Shown: positions 10,758 through 23,242, counted from the first letter of the stretch. The stretch is 64,000 nt of DNA from Volutella citrinella (GCA_034401135.1 JAWZSP010000008.1:3100001-3164000), one strand, 5' to 3'. Made by a program: numbers and translations. The notes: generated from the letters alone by a model not told the origin.

Positions 10758-13700
10758 ATGAAGTTGGTGACAGCTTTCCTGCTCTCGGGCGCGGTCCTTC
10801 CCGCCGTCTTCGCAGGAAGCGTCCTTCAACAACGGACACCTGGGTATCAGGCTCCGTGCGGAGACCGCCCTATTCTGCCGGGTGAGACCTGCTGTAAAAC
10901 GCCGAATGGAAAGAAGAATATTTGCGGTTATGGTATGCTTGGCACCTCTTCCGTGGTGATAGTTTGATATCTTTCTGACTACTTTCTCCTAGGTACCACC
11001 TGTTGTAAGTAAAACACATGCATGATACTCCATGGCTATGTCTATGAGATCTTCCAATCTGAGTCCAACCCCCTCTATGGTTGACCACGACTTTTACCTA
11101 GGCCGAAACTGACGGTCTTCAGGTTTCTACGGTTGCTGCAATTATGGCCACGTCTGCCGCAAGGACGGCGCATGTGTTCCCAGGTACGGCGGCGGTCCAC
11201 CATCAGACCCTACTACCATTGATGAAGGGCCGTCTAGCACCACCAGGGGTGGCTCGGGTCCGAGTACAATCGAAGGTGGTAGCCCCCCTACTACCACCAA
11301 AGAGTCGGGAAACCCAGTCCCTACCACGGATGAGAATGGCAACCCTATCTCAACCACTCGCCAAGGAGGCAATCCACCAGGCACCACACAGGAGGGCGGC
11401 AGCCCCAACCCTACCACTGACGAGAACGGGAACCCTGTGCCTACTACTGACGTAAACGGAAACCCTGTCTCAACGACAAACCAAGGGGGCAGCCCGCCTC
11501 CAAGCTCGACCCGTGAAGGCGGCTCTGCTCCCACAACCGATGAAGGTGGAAACCCCATCCCGACCACGGATGAGAACGGCAATCCCGTGTCAACAACGGT
11601 CCAAGGAAACCCGCCACCCAGCACTACTGGTCAGGGAGGCCCGCCTGGTACCACCGACGAGGGAGGCAACCCAGTTCCTACCACTGACGAGAATGGTAAC
11701 CCAGTTTCGACAACCATCGGTGGTGGCCCGCCCCCAGGCTCAACTGTCGAAGGAGGAAACCCAGTCCCTACCACAGACGAGAACGGGAACCCCATCTCCA
11801 CAACGAGGGAAGGGGGAAGCCCTCCTCCTAGCACGACGGATCAAAACGGAAACCCGGTTCCTACCACTGACCAGAACGGAAACCCAGTCCCAACCACTAG
11901 CCAAGGTGGCAGCCCCCCTCCTAATACTACGAATGAAGGAGGTAACCCGGTCCCCACCACTGATGAGAATGGTAACCCTGTTTCAACCACCGGTCAGGGA
12001 GGTAGCCCTCCCCCAAACACAACGGATGAGAATGGTAACCCCATCTCGACGACAAACCAGGGAGGCACTCCTCCTCAAAGCACCACTGAAGGGAATGGAA
12101 ACCCTGTGCCGACGACGGATGAGAACGGGAACCCAATCTCAACCACTGGCGGCACCCCTCCCCCTAATACCACTGACGGCAACGGAAATCCTGTCCCTAC
12201 TACTGATGAGAACGGCAACCCCGTCTCAACTACGGCCGGTGCACCTCCCCCCAACACCACCGATGGTAGTGGAAACCCTGTCCCAACTACCGATGAGAAC
12301 GGCAACCCCATCTCAACGACAGGTGGCGCACCTCCACCCAACACCACTGACGGTAATGGAAACCCCGTCCCTACTACTGACGAGAACGGCAACCCAGTCT
12401 CGACTACTGGTGGCACTCCCCCCCCCAACACTACCGATGGCAATGGAAACCCTATTCCTACCACTGACGGGAACGGCAACCCCATCTCAACTACGGCCGG
12501 TGCTCCCCCTGGTACCACCGACGGTAATGGAAACCCTGTCCCTACCACTGATGGGAACGGGAACCCAGTCTCAACCACTGGTGGCGCCCCTCCCCCTAAC
12601 ACCACCGATGGTAACGGGAACCCGATCCCGACTACTGATGAGAATGGCAACCCGGTTCCAACAACACAGCCCGGAAATCCCGGTCCCTCTACCACTAACG
12701 GGGGTGGCAACCCTCCTGTCTCAACTGACGAGAACGGCAACCCGATTCCCACGACAATTCCGGGAGGCAACCCGCCCCCGAGCACCACTGAGGGGCCCTT
12801 CATCACTCATACCGACTTCCCCAAGGTCACTATTGTGCCTGTAAACACCGAAGTTCCCGATCCTACCTCGGATGACGACGATGACCCTGTCATTCCTTGT
12901 CTGGCTTGGTTCTTCTTTGTGAGTTGCAAAAGTCCAATCCTGCTGAAATCTTGTTAACTCGTTGGCAGATTTGCATCCGATGGGATGGCGGGCCCATCAT
13001 TGGTGGTTGGAAGATCACTCTTCCCCCTGGTGTATACCTCACGTAAGAGATCTTCCATTGTGTGCTTGTAACCTGACTGACAGAACTATACAGCGGACCA
13101 CCTGGCAGCATCGAGTGGCCGCCCGGTATCCGGATCGAAGGCAGCCTTCCGCCATGGCCCAAGTTCACGTAAGTTTGCCTGCGCTGCTGACTTTTCAACC
13201 CTAAGACTGCCAAGGCTAACAAATCGCTTGACAGCGTCGGACCGGATCACAAGCCTACCTATGAAGATAAACCCACCTCTTGTGAAACTAAGTCGGCCAC
13301 TATGCACATCACGACTACCTCGTATGGCGTCTCCGTTTCTGGCACTGTGACTTCCACGACGACGAGCCGAGTGCTTGAGACCAGCAACGTCATCCTCGGC
13401 TGTGACGTGACGGATGCGGGTGCCACCAGAACGGTGACGGGCGCTACTACTGCTACTGACGTGCCGGTTTACACTCCCGAAGTTGAATGGATCGGCCTCC
13501 TGCCAACGCTGGAATTTGACACCGCAGGTGCTGCGGCTGCGACGAGATATAGCGAGATCGAATCATTCTGGTCGTGTAAGTCTAGCAGGCTCATTTGCAT
13601 CTCGTCCCTTTATTCCATTGCCACCAGAAGTCGGGCCCCAGTCCTTTTCAAAGTCATTTACTGACCCTTGGTTTGCAATAGCGGCGGATGCTGAAGTGGA

Positions 13701-14419
13701 GTCAACAACTATGAGCACCATCATCACCACCACCTCGATTGACTTCCCGACACTCCCACCGCTAACCACGGCCAAGCCTACTACGCTTCCCATCCAGACA
13801 TCAGAAGGCAGCACATGTGCCTCCACTGTCACCACCTCTGTCTGCATGGTTCCTCGTGAGCCATGTGTATCCAGCCTCTCCTGCGCGAGCTGGGTTCCCA
13901 CATCCACGAAGCAGCCCGACCCTGAGCCAACACAGCCGGAAAAGCCTAAGTATTCATGGACCGCTGCGTTTTACAAGAACAGCTGCGACGGAGACATTGA
14001 AGAATACGTGAGTCAACGTCCCCAATGCCGCTTGACTCCTGCGGATCAAAGTTCTAACGCATTCGCTGCAGTACTCCCTCACAGGATATGGCGAACAAGG
14101 CCCGAACTCGCCCTGCATCAGGCTGAAGGACCCCAACCTGCCGCAGACTGACGACTACAAGACTTCGTGCCGGTTCTTCACCGAGGGCGGCTCCAAGTGG
14201 GGGCCGTGTTCTGGTGCCACCTTTGACGAGGTCAAGTCCTTTGTCATCAGGGGCGGCTTCTGCACCATCTGGGACAACGACACGTGCGATAACGGCGGCT
14301 TCGTACATGGTGGAATCAGCTCCGACTCCCACCAGGGGTGTACCAACAACGAGCCCAAGTTTAACCTAAAGAAGAACTGGAAGTCCATCAGTTGCTTTGC
14401 TTATCCGCGGGATTCTTAG
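10758..14419 (+). CDS. Large secreted Thr/Pro-rich repeat protein, cell-surface type
   Basis: Eight exons: 10758..10932, 10993..11004, 11123..12918, 12969..13042, 13094..13168, 13235..13575, 13682..14007 and 14072..14419. All are GT-AG and in phase, giving 1048 residues. Exon 2 has only 12 nt. The N-terminus MKLVTAFLLSGAVLPAVFAG is a signal peptide. A Cys-rich module of about 60 residues follows (CC, CC, CCFYGCC pattern), like small carbohydrate-binding or wall modules. Then comes a Thr/Pro/Asn/Gly tract of about 520 residues built on TTDENGNP units, an acidic DDDDD stretch, and a Cys-containing C-terminal domain with Trp- and Gly-rich segments (GPPGSIEWPPGI, TGYGEQGPNSPC). The repeat tract should be heavily O-glycosylated and extended. 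No GPI signal was seen at the end. It may be a wall protein or adhesin, but this is inferred from composition. No named family was recognised for the C-terminal domain. Confidence 0.8.
11290..12790 (+). repeat. Coding tandem repeat tract, TTDENGNP-type units
   Basis: Degenerate tandem units encode (V/I)PTTDENGNP(V/I)STT followed by a Gly/Pro-rich linker. The core TDENGNP occurs exactly 13 times, and variants (DGNGNP, DEGGNP, DQNGNP) fill the rest. Units in the second half (about 12100-12640) are the most alike and fall into longer double units, which points to recent local duplication. The bias leaves long open frames on the opposite strand as well. Confidence 0.92.
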
Positions 14420-14751
14420 GGGTTAAGAGATTTGGATGGATCCCGGGCTTGGGGATTCTTTGTCGCTGGAAGATATGCATGATTTAGTCTCAATTGGAAT
14501 AAATATGATGTACACGTTCTATTTTGGCCCTCAGCGTGACATCCCCTTGCCAACGCTGGATCCACTTGTGCGAAGCAACCGATTTCTATAACCCATACAA
14601 AGTAAATAAGCATCCGTCTATCCGTATTTCCTTCTCTCAGTTGGCTGTGTGCGTCTTGAACTTGTCTCGGGTGTCGAAAATCAATAGCCAGGGCGTACCA
14701 GGGCTGCGTTCAGTGTAGGCAACATCCAGCCACCATTGCCATCCATCGGTT
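14420..14751. other. Short convergent intergenic region
   Basis: Between two convergent genes. No gene seen. It presumably holds both 3' ends. Confidence 0.5.
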
Positions 14752-15363
14752 CTAGTGACGAGCAGTCATCATCTCTTGGTCTGAGAGCTTTCGCTGGCGA
14801 GTCTGGCGAAATTCGAGATATGTAACAGCGGCCATGTGCCAGGCAAGGATACTGGGGTCATCAAGTCAGTTGTTGTTCGTTGCAGAGTTTGGGCGTCGTG
14901 GTCTTTGGGGCTTCTTACTGCATGACGATGGCGAGCACGACAATTACCCAGCTCAGCGAGCAGTTCAGGCCCTGGCAGAACTTGATGTTGGCCGAAATCA
15001 ACAAGAATGCGACAGCCGCCCAAAAGACGATTTCGAGTGCGTTTAGGATGGCGTTGGCTTTCTTGCTTGACCATCGGTGCAGGGCAGTGACGTGCTCAGT
15101 CAACAGCTGATACGCAATGATGGCCAGCGACTTGGCGCTCTGTCGTTTTTTATCGTCAGCATATTTGGCTGGGCCATTTTCTTGGACGGGGAATCGTGTA
15201 CCATTCCGAGGGCCATCGTGTTGGCACGCGTTGGGGGTGCTCCGGCGGGCCGGTTGAAGAGGCGGACGACGGATAGGATGAGGACGACGATGATGATGAA
15301 GACCTCTGCCAGGTGGACAGGTAGCTTGAAGCGGGGGCTCAAAAGGGCCATCATGTTTGCCAT
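14752..15363 (-). CDS. Small four-helix membrane protein, uncharacterised
   Basis: This gene appears only after splicing. The exons are 15363..15202, 15130..14919 and 14851..14752, giving 157 residues in phase. Intron 1 (GTACAC..AG) and intron 2 (GTAAGAAG..CCCCAG, with CTGAC about 15 nt before the acceptor) both look genuine. The protein has a short basic N-terminus (MANMMALLSPRFKLP) and four hydrophobic segments: VFIIIVVLILSVVRL, LAIIAYQLLTEHV, VFWAAVAFLLISANI and LSWVIVVLAIVMHILAW. It ends in a hydrophilic tail (RQTRQRKLSDQE). The arrangement resembles small MARVEL-like fungal membrane proteins, but I cannot assign the family firmly. It lies downstream of and convergent with the repeat protein. 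Confidence 0.78.
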
Positions 15364-16157
15364 TGAATCGGTTTATTGCGGTTTGTAGTATAGAGAGTCA
15401 GTCGACGAACGAAGGCGGAAACTCGACGGAAGTGCTGGACAAAGGAGCGAATGCGGCTGTTGTTGGCAGAGAGAGCTTGGTGTGGTTGAATGGCAAAAAA
15501 AGATCTAGAAGACAGGAAGCCTGCTGCTTTATGCAGAATCTGTATTGCCATCATCATCGCCCTGTCGCGTATCTCTTGGTGCAACGTCTGAGACTGTTCG
15601 GTATCGGTATCGGATCCTGGGCTCCACCCGATTAGCTTTGCGTAGCCCTTGCTCCCTGCACCGTGGGCTGGCGCCGTTTCACGCTGGTCAAATCAACCAG
15701 ATACGACATCAGTCAGCACAGCCTTGTAGAAATGCACCCATAGGGCTGGGCTGCTTGCGTGGCCCCGTATCAGCATCCGGGGCCACGGATCACCCCGAGC
15801 CCGGGTCACTGTCGCGCATCGAATGAGGTTGATCTCGGCGAGACTGAGGGTCCAGACTCGAGTGCAACAAGAGTGAGTTACCAAGAATAAAGCACCAAGA
15901 CGGCAGCGGGTATGCCGGCCCCACATGGCGGGCGCAGCGCAAAAAAGCTTAGTTGGAGCGTACGTGCGTACGCGTACTGGTGGTGGTTTGACCCTGTTTG
16001 ACCTGGCATCTTGAAGCCTGTCCTCGACGTCCAAGGCAGATTTGGACGAGCCAGGGCCTGTTCTCGAGAGGCAGATATACCGACTGCTCGGCTTCGCATC
16101 GTGCAGAAGAGAAAGAAGGCAGGACCCGCCCATCAAACGGTGTTGTTCGTCGCAGCG
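15364..16157. other. Divergent intergenic region
   Basis: About 800 bases between divergent genes. The frame of the following regulator stays open upstream from 16011, but nothing there looks like protein sequence, so it is taken as leader. Confidence 0.45.
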
Positions 16158-17583
16158 ATGCCGAGACTAGGCCACAAGAAGTCGCGCCGCGGGTGCGTGA
16201 GATGCAAACAGAGGCGCGTCAAGGTGAGTTCAGGTTCTGCCAGACTGGCTGGACTCGACTGAATTGTGCATGCAGTGTGATGAAAAGGACCCTTGCTCTG
16301 CATGTGCTAGACACAAGGTGCAGTGCGTCTTCCCCGATGCCCAGGGCCACCCCTCCGAGCCCGACGCGAGAGCGAGATCGCCGCCGCTGGTTGCGCTCAG
16401 AGACAGAGACAGAGACAGAGACGGGTCCGCCTCAGCCCTGCCGCCCGATGACCGCGTCCAGGATGCCGCCTACGCGACGCACCACTCATCGCCGGCCGTG
16501 ACGCGCCAGAGCAGCAACGGTGGCAGCCCCTGGTCGCAGCCGGATGCAGGCTCAGGCCCCGACGGCATCAGGCCCAGCCCCCGGCCCCCGCACGGCCCGT
16601 CGCCGGCCGCCGTGTCCTCGGCCCCGGACAGCAGCCACGCCTCGGGCGACTCGTTCCCCTACTTTGCAAAGTTTGTCACGAGCGACGCCTTCATCGAGAA
16701 CGAGTGGTTGCGTGACATGGAGCTGATGCACCACTACACGGCGTCGACATACCTCACGCTGCCTCGCGCCGCAGACATCCCGCGCTTGTGGCAGCAGGAC
16801 GTCTCGCGCCTAGCCATGTCGAATCCCTTTCTACTGCACCAGATACTGGCCACGGCGGCCCACCACATGGCGTACCTGGATGCCTCGCGCCGCCACTTCT
16901 ACACGATATGTGCGTCGACCCACCAGAACAAGGCAGTCCTCGGCCTTCGGACGGCTCTGACGCAGATATCCAACGACAGCTGCCATGCAGCATTCGCCGC
17001 GTCTACGCTCTTATTCTTTTGTGGCTTCGCGAGCTACTCGAGCCAGGGCGACGACGCTGTCAAGCCCGTGATTGATGATTTACTCGACGTCTTGTGTCTG
17101 ATACGGGGCATGAACAGCATCCTCGAGTCGTACACGGAGACACTCAAGCAGGGACCGCTGGGCATGCTCTTTGAGCGCAGCCAACTGTACCCGCCGCCGC
17201 CGCCCATCATGTGGACGTTGGTAGAGCAGCTCAGACACGTGGCGCCGCTCCTCGACGACGGCTCCGAGGCGGCGCCTATATGCCAAGAGGCAATCCAGGC
17301 GACGATCCGATGGACAGAGAAGAATGTCAGCAGCACACACTGGCAGGACCTCCGGTTCACGCTGAGCTGGCCCATCAGCCTGTCCGAGGCCTTTATCGAG
17401 CTGTTGAGGCAGCACCACCCCATGGCCCTGGTGGTTTTGGCGCACTCTTGCGTCATACTGCACCACACGGGGAATATGCACTGGTACTTGTACGGCTGGG
17501 GACGGAGGGTGATACATCAGATGCGGGATACAATAGATGAGCGCTGGCTAGAGGCACTCAAGTGGCCAATCAGTATGGTGTAG
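16158..17583 (+). CDS. Zn2Cys6 transcription factor, Upc2/sterol-regulator-like type
   Basis: Exons 16158..16223 and 16276..17583 give 457 residues. The intron (GTGAGT..GCAG) falls inside the zinc cluster, just before the third Cys, a common place in fungi. The cluster is complete: C13, C16, C23, C29, C32 and C39, with basic QRRVK between C16 and C23. ATG 16158 is chosen because MPRLGHKKSRRGC is the usual start. The linker from about residue 45 to 150 is low complexity, including RDRDRDRD from a 6-bp repeat and Ser/Pro-rich stretches. The C-terminal half has the LMHHYTASTYLTL and ILATAAHHMAYL motifs seen in many sterol-uptake-control-like regulators. It probably acts in the nucleus. Its targets are unknown. 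The neighbouring genes are membrane and surface proteins. Confidence 0.85.
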
Positions 17584-20309
17584 GATAGGACATTCACTGG
17601 GCTAGACGGAACCAGTTGTAAGATTCATGCAGTATTTCGTCATTGTTGCTTTGTCAACCGAAATGAGAGCAGTCCTACAATCCAGCACGACGTCATCTTC
17701 ATCTTGACAGCACTTGCAGTCGGCATCGCGTTCGGGTTCGGTATCGCGGGCCGGACTAGCGCCCAGTGCCAAACAGGGTCAACGCGAGACGCTACAGCGG
17801 TCGCAGGGACGCACGGGCTACTTATGCCTCGCCAACGTCGCGGAGAGAGCCGTAATAGCGGGCGGTAAGTCTAATGATAAACGACGGGATCTACAGCATG
17901 CAATTCACATCTCGGTTGCCGGCAGGCCCCGGACAAGCTTGATTCTATTTTTAAGCTTGAGGTGGTTCCAGGACACATCAGCCAACAAGGAATAACGGCT
18001 GGGGACAGCTTCAGTTGGCCGACGCCCTAGTATTCTCGCTTCCAGGAGCGGGTTGGCGTGAATGTCCTCCGCCGCAGCCACGAGCGACTCAGCCACAGCC
18101 ACCGGCTCGCTAAAAAGGAGGCGGGCTTCGTTGTGAGGGCGACCACAGTCACCACTCACCACACGACCAAGAATAGCAAAAGTCAATCTCCAGCGCTCCC
18201 ACAACTGAATTTCAATCAACGGAAACGGCGGGCAGACTCTCCGTGCGGCGCCCCAGCTGAGCATACAGCCGTTCGGCCCTGTGCCACAGTAGACAGCGTC
18301 GACCACCTGTGAAGCACCGTCACCACCGGAGGAATGACTCGCGACCAGCACCCGCTCCCGTTCCAGTCGCACGCCGGCGTTGCGCATAGGCCGCTGATCT
18401 ACGTGCACCTCCTAGACGTGCAAACCGTGCTCTGAGCCCGGAGCGGCGTCGGGCGCGGGCTGGAGCAGTCGTGGCACAGGTCGGGGCACAGGTCGGGGCA
18501 GAGGTCGGCGACCCAGGCGAGGATCTGCACTGTCACCGGCTTCGATTTGTTGAAGGACCTCAGTCTGGACCTGTAACGCTGGTCAGTGGCCTCTGTGCTC
18601 GGTCCTCGTGGGTTTCTTCACCAATTTCTAGCTCCTTGGCGCTCCCAATTACAGTTTCACCACCAAGAGGCCGCGAGATCACTACGACAGTGATGTCGCC
18701 CGCTCCATCGTGAGAAATGGTCTTGTCGTACGTGTTGGGTTGTCAAATCCTAGGCCGGTGGCGTTGCTGATGGCGGTGGGCGTGGTGGCGTTTGGTTGAG
18801 CACGCGCACCGAACTGGAATGCTGCCAAGGTCGCCAACCCACTACAATGGCGTGTCGCTTATATGGATACATGCTGACTGCCGATGATTGGAGATTGATT
18901 CCGGTCGCACAAGGTTACATGGCGGTGACAGGACACGCAAAATGGTGGTCAGCACGTGAATATGCTAGCAGCTGACCGTGGGAAGATGAGTGAAATGATG
19001 GCTCGTACGAAGAGATTTTTTAAAGATTGATAAATTACCTAGAAATTATTGTCGCAAGGAGCGGAGATTTTGCTCCATTCAATCCCAGCACCATGGAATC
19101 GGCCAAGTGGAGAAAATCGGATAGCGGTCGGTAATAATACTCTGTATTTCTATAAAATAGCACAGAACAAACAGTAAACTGCCGATGCCAAGAGGATCCT
19201 CTTTACCTAATTACAATTTATTAGTCAATCGCCATTTGCGAATAGCCACACCACTGTCAGCATCACGATAGGTGTCTTTGATGAGAGAATATGACTCTCG
19301 ATGCGCCTACCCTAAAACCGTCGGCTAGCGCGTCTAGCCGCCACGAGGCTTGGAGAAGATGACAGCCAGGTTGCTTTGGGCAGGCATGGCGCATCCCTTT
19401 ATGAGGTGTCTGCCACTGATTCACGCTCAATGTTCCCTTGGCGTTGGCTGAGGCCGCCCAACAGACAGTGGCAGCATATTCTGGCATGCCGCTACCCCGG
19501 AGCCATTTTGGTCGTGGTGCAGAAACATGCAACAGGTGTCAGCCAAGGCGTCAAGCCATGGGCAACGGGTAGGCGGGTTAGTGACGGCTGGCAGGGAGGG
19601 CTTTTTTGGCGCACACCTTTTTCGGATCACGCACTTCTATCAGCGAGGAGGGAGGGAGGCAGGCCAAGCAACAGCGAGGGACTAGACCGGGCTATTCTCC
19701 GACAAATGCCACTGCCGCGGTAACATAAGCATGCTGCTAAGGAGAATGCAGCAATTGATCATCGGGCGTGTCCATGGCTCAGGCTTGGCTGCGCTGCCAC
19801 TGACCTGGACTTGGCGGCGGCAGTGCCGTCGTTCGGTATTGGAGCATCCGGGGCAGGACAACCAGCCTCGGAGCCTGGGTGGGCCAATCCAGACGCTGGG
19901 ATTCAGCCTTATAGTGGCCATGACAAGCTTAAAAATAAGATGTTGGTGCAAATATCTCAGCTGCAGGCCCTAACAGGCAATAGTCTCGCTGTGCGGCGTT
20001 CAGCTGGAGGCATAAGCGGAACCCCGATGCGAGTGGCGCCCAGTCCTAGACAATCTAGGCCCCGAACAGCTCGTCTAGTCAACGCCACGTCGCCAATGGT
20101 GGCCGCGACGGCCAGTTTTCCATCCCTCAATGTGTGCAAGGCGGAAAGGCCGCTGTCCCTTGTGGTCGGGCTGGTCGGGCTGAATAAAACCATAGAGATG
20201 CCACGCTGCAGCCCCCGTGCTGTTGTGCTTCATGTTGTGATTGCCCTCGACGGCTCAGATTGACCAACCTTTGCTGGACCTTGTCGCTGGTCTCCCACAG
20301 CCAGCAGCC
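17584..20309. other. Long intergenic region with unassigned open stretches
   Basis: About 2.7 kb. A 167-residue frame on the minus strand (17905..18408) has balanced amino-acid use (for example SEPVAVAESLVAAAEDIHANPLLEARIL), but no family, no ATG-based gene model and no splice partner was found, so it may be a relic. 18475..18510 has a short GGCACAGGTCGGG direct repeat. 18990..19250 is AT-rich. The last few hundred bases should be the leader and promoter of the DUF3433 gene. Confidence 0.4.
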
Positions 20310-23242
20310 ATGCAGCATCATCAAGAGACGGGCTATGCGCCCTACGAGAGCTACCCGCACCCGGAGCAGCTCCGACAGCAGCAGCAGAACTACCGCCAGA
20401 GCCAGCTTGAGGAGCCATACTCGACCAACAAGCACGACAGCTACGCGAAGCCCGAATCTCAACCGAGTGTCCTGCCCGTCGACAACAACTTCCAAGATGA
20501 CAAGGGACGCAAGAAGCGCCCCAACTACAAGCCAATCCCGCTGACATGGCCGTTTATGGTGCTGAACATCATAGTGCTCTTGGGCCTCGCCGGCACCGTC
20601 CTCTGGGCCACGCAGCATCTGAAGAACTCGGACAGCACCGCAACGCTGGAGAAGCGAGTCGTTGTCGAGGAGGTTTTCCAGCTCGTGCCGAGACAAACCA
20701 GTGCCCCGCCCCCGGCAGACAATGCCAACCCGCCTCCCGGCCAGAGTCCCGCCAACCCCAGCGCTCCGGGACCCAGCCCTGCCGACCCGAGCCCGAGTCC
20801 TCCTGGGCCGAGTCCTGCTAATCCAAGCCCGGCCAACCCGAGCCCGGCAGACCCAAGCCCCAACCCTCCGGGACAGAACCCTGCCGGCTCTAGCCCGCCC
20901 AACGCGAACCCTTCCAACCCAAATCCCTCCAACCCGAGCCCAGCAGACCCGAGCCCCGGGAGTGACAACCGGGCCAAGGACTCGCCTGCCGGGTCCAGCC
21001 CAAGCCCAAACCCTCCTAATCAGAATGCTCCCAAAGACAGCCCGACTCCCGGAACCGGGGGAGACAAGGCAAAGGAGACGCCCAAGGACAACCCCACTGT
21101 CACTGACGGCGGCGGACTGAAGCCCGGTGAGAAGCTGACGACGGGACCCATCGAGTCCCCAGTTGAGTACACCATGACCATTGCCGGCTACACGACAACC
21201 GAGGTGGTCAAGTCCCAATCCACAGGCTTCGGAGCCAAGACGGTCAGCACATCTGTGACGGTGGACTCCAGCGGCAACCAGCTGCCCCCAGGCCAACCAG
21301 GTGCGCCGCCACCGCCGGGAGCCTCAGTGGTGGGAACAGTCCTAACCACCCAGGGCCCCATCACGACCGAGGTGGACGTGACCAGGACGCGAACCGAGGC
21401 GCCCCAGGTCTACGTCTCGACGGGCATGACCAAGGTGTTCAAGGAGTACACCGTCGGCGCGGACGGCAAGCCAGTGCAGCCGCCGCAGACGCGACTCACC
21501 ACCAAGCAAGTCGTCGGCGGCGTCACGACCGTCATGGACCAGCCCCCGCCCGTCACGCAGGTTTCCACGCTGGCCAACGGACAAGTCACGACCATTGTCA
21601 GCACGCCGGCGCCTACACCCCGCGTGACGACAGTTCTGCCGGGCACGGTTGTCGAGACGGAAGTGTCGCGGCCTACCGACGGCGCGCGCATCATCGTCGA
21701 GGCCACCACGTACGAGCTCACCAGCGCAGACTACGTCGTCGGCAAGTTCCTGCCGGCCCTCGTCGCCGTGACGCTCGGCATCCCCATCCGCGCCATCGAC
21801 GAGTGCGTCCGGCAGTTCCACCCGTTTGCGGCCCTCACGCGGCGCACCGGCGCGGCAGGACGGGACTCGCTCATCGTCGACTTTGACGGCTGGCGGTCCA
21901 TCTCGCTGCCTTTTGAGCTGCTCGGTCACGGCCTGCCGCTGCCGTTCCTGACTCTTGTTACTGTCCTCGGGTCAAACGTCCTGACTCCGCTCGCCGTCGA
22001 GGCCATTGGCCTCAAACTGCACGGCAAGTGTCGCAAGGACGCCATCGAAGGCTGCGCAATCCAGCTGGGCGTCTCCCCGGTCGCCGCCTACGCCCTCGCC
22101 GGCCTCATGATCGCCCTCGCAATCTTCCTCACCATTGCCCTCGTCGAACTCGTCCGCCACTTCCAGACGGGCGTCGCTGCTAATCCCTGGTGTCCTGCCG
22201 CTGCCGCCGGCTTCGTCCGCAACCCGGCTCTGCAGGAGATCATGACGTCCAATGACTATCGCAGCGTGCGACGGGCCTTCAAGGAGAGGCAGTTCGCCAT
22301 GGGCTGGTTCCGCAACGCTGATGGCCGCCAGGAGTACGGCATTGTGCTCGCCGATCAGGAGGGCCAGGGCCTGTATGCGCACCAGCAGCCCGCGTACGAT
22401 CCCCACGCGCCTGCGCCGCCAAAGGGCGAGAGAGCGCTTCGACGCCATGCGCCAGATACCTTTATTGCGCTGGCCCTGTGGTGGCGACTACTTTTCCTCG
22501 TCTACGTGCTGGCCATCCTCGGCCTCGTCATCTACTACCAGATCGCTGAGAATAACCTGCCACAAAACCTCAAGAACTTTATGGAGAGCCAGGCTTTTGG
22601 TGTCAAGTTCTTCTTCTCGGGTCTCGGCGTCATTGTCATCATCTGCTGGGAATGTCTCTTTGCTAGTAAGTCCACTCCTAACTTTGATACTTGTTAATGT
22701 CTTGACTGACACGACTTCACACAGGTGTTGCCGCCGTCACCCCCTTCCGACGCATGGCCAACCGACCCCAACCCCCCGGACGATCCGTTCTCATGACGCC
22801 GCCGAGCAACCCCATCTCTGGTCTGTGGCAGGCCATCTGCTGCGGCGACTGGCTCCTCTTCTCCACCGCCTTCATCGCCATCATTGCGCACTTCCTCCCC
22901 ATCATCCTGGCCAACGTGCCCTACAACCTCACCCAGACTCGCCAAGTCCACGAGGTGTGTGCCCGCCTCAGCGCCGGCCTGCTCTTCCTTGTCGCCATCG
23001 CCACCTTTGCCAGCTTGTTCATCCGCTGGCCCGTCCTCCCGGCGGACCCTAGGACCCTGGCAGGAGCCATGTGGTACGCCTCGGATCCTTCTTGGGCTGG
23101 GTCGATGGAGGGCGCTGCCGAGACAAAGGCTAGCGATCGCAAGAATAACGTGAAACTTCTCACCGGAAAGTGGTCGTACGAGGCTGTGCCCAACTACAAC
23201 CAGTCCCGGCTGACTATTAGACTGCATGATAGGCATAATTAG
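20310..23242 (+). CDS. DUF3433 multi-pass membrane protein with Pro-rich extracellular stalk
   Basis: Exons 20310..22665 and 22725..23242 (GTAAGT..ACACAG, in phase) give 957 residues. ATG 20310 (MQHHQETGYAPYE) is preferred. The open frame continues 23 codons upstream with no better context. The cytosolic N-terminus is Gln/Tyr/Pro-rich. The first membrane helix is PFMVLNIIVLLGLAGTVLW (about residue 87 on). Then follows a Pro/Ser/Asn/Ala tract (NPSPADPSP units, about residues 140-270), then a Thr/Val-rich region. The C-terminal half holds several hydrophobic helices (LPALVAVTLGIPI, LAGLMIALAIFLTIALVELV, LLFLVYVLAILGLVIYY, GVKFFFSGLGVIVIICW, LLFSTAFIAIIAHFLPIILA). The segment with IRAIDECVRQFHPFAAL is typical of DUF3433. 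The family is fungal and of unknown biochemical role, probably in the plasma membrane with a wall-facing stalk. Confidence 0.85.

Noticed and set aside
11142..12806. Antisense genes within the repeat tract
   Set aside because: The open antisense frames follow from the biased repeat unit and have no independent start, domain or splice signals.
16011..16157. Longer N-terminus for the regulator at 16158
   Set aside because: The frame is open upstream, but the translated stretch is unlike the family. The usual start lies about 12 residues before the first Cys.
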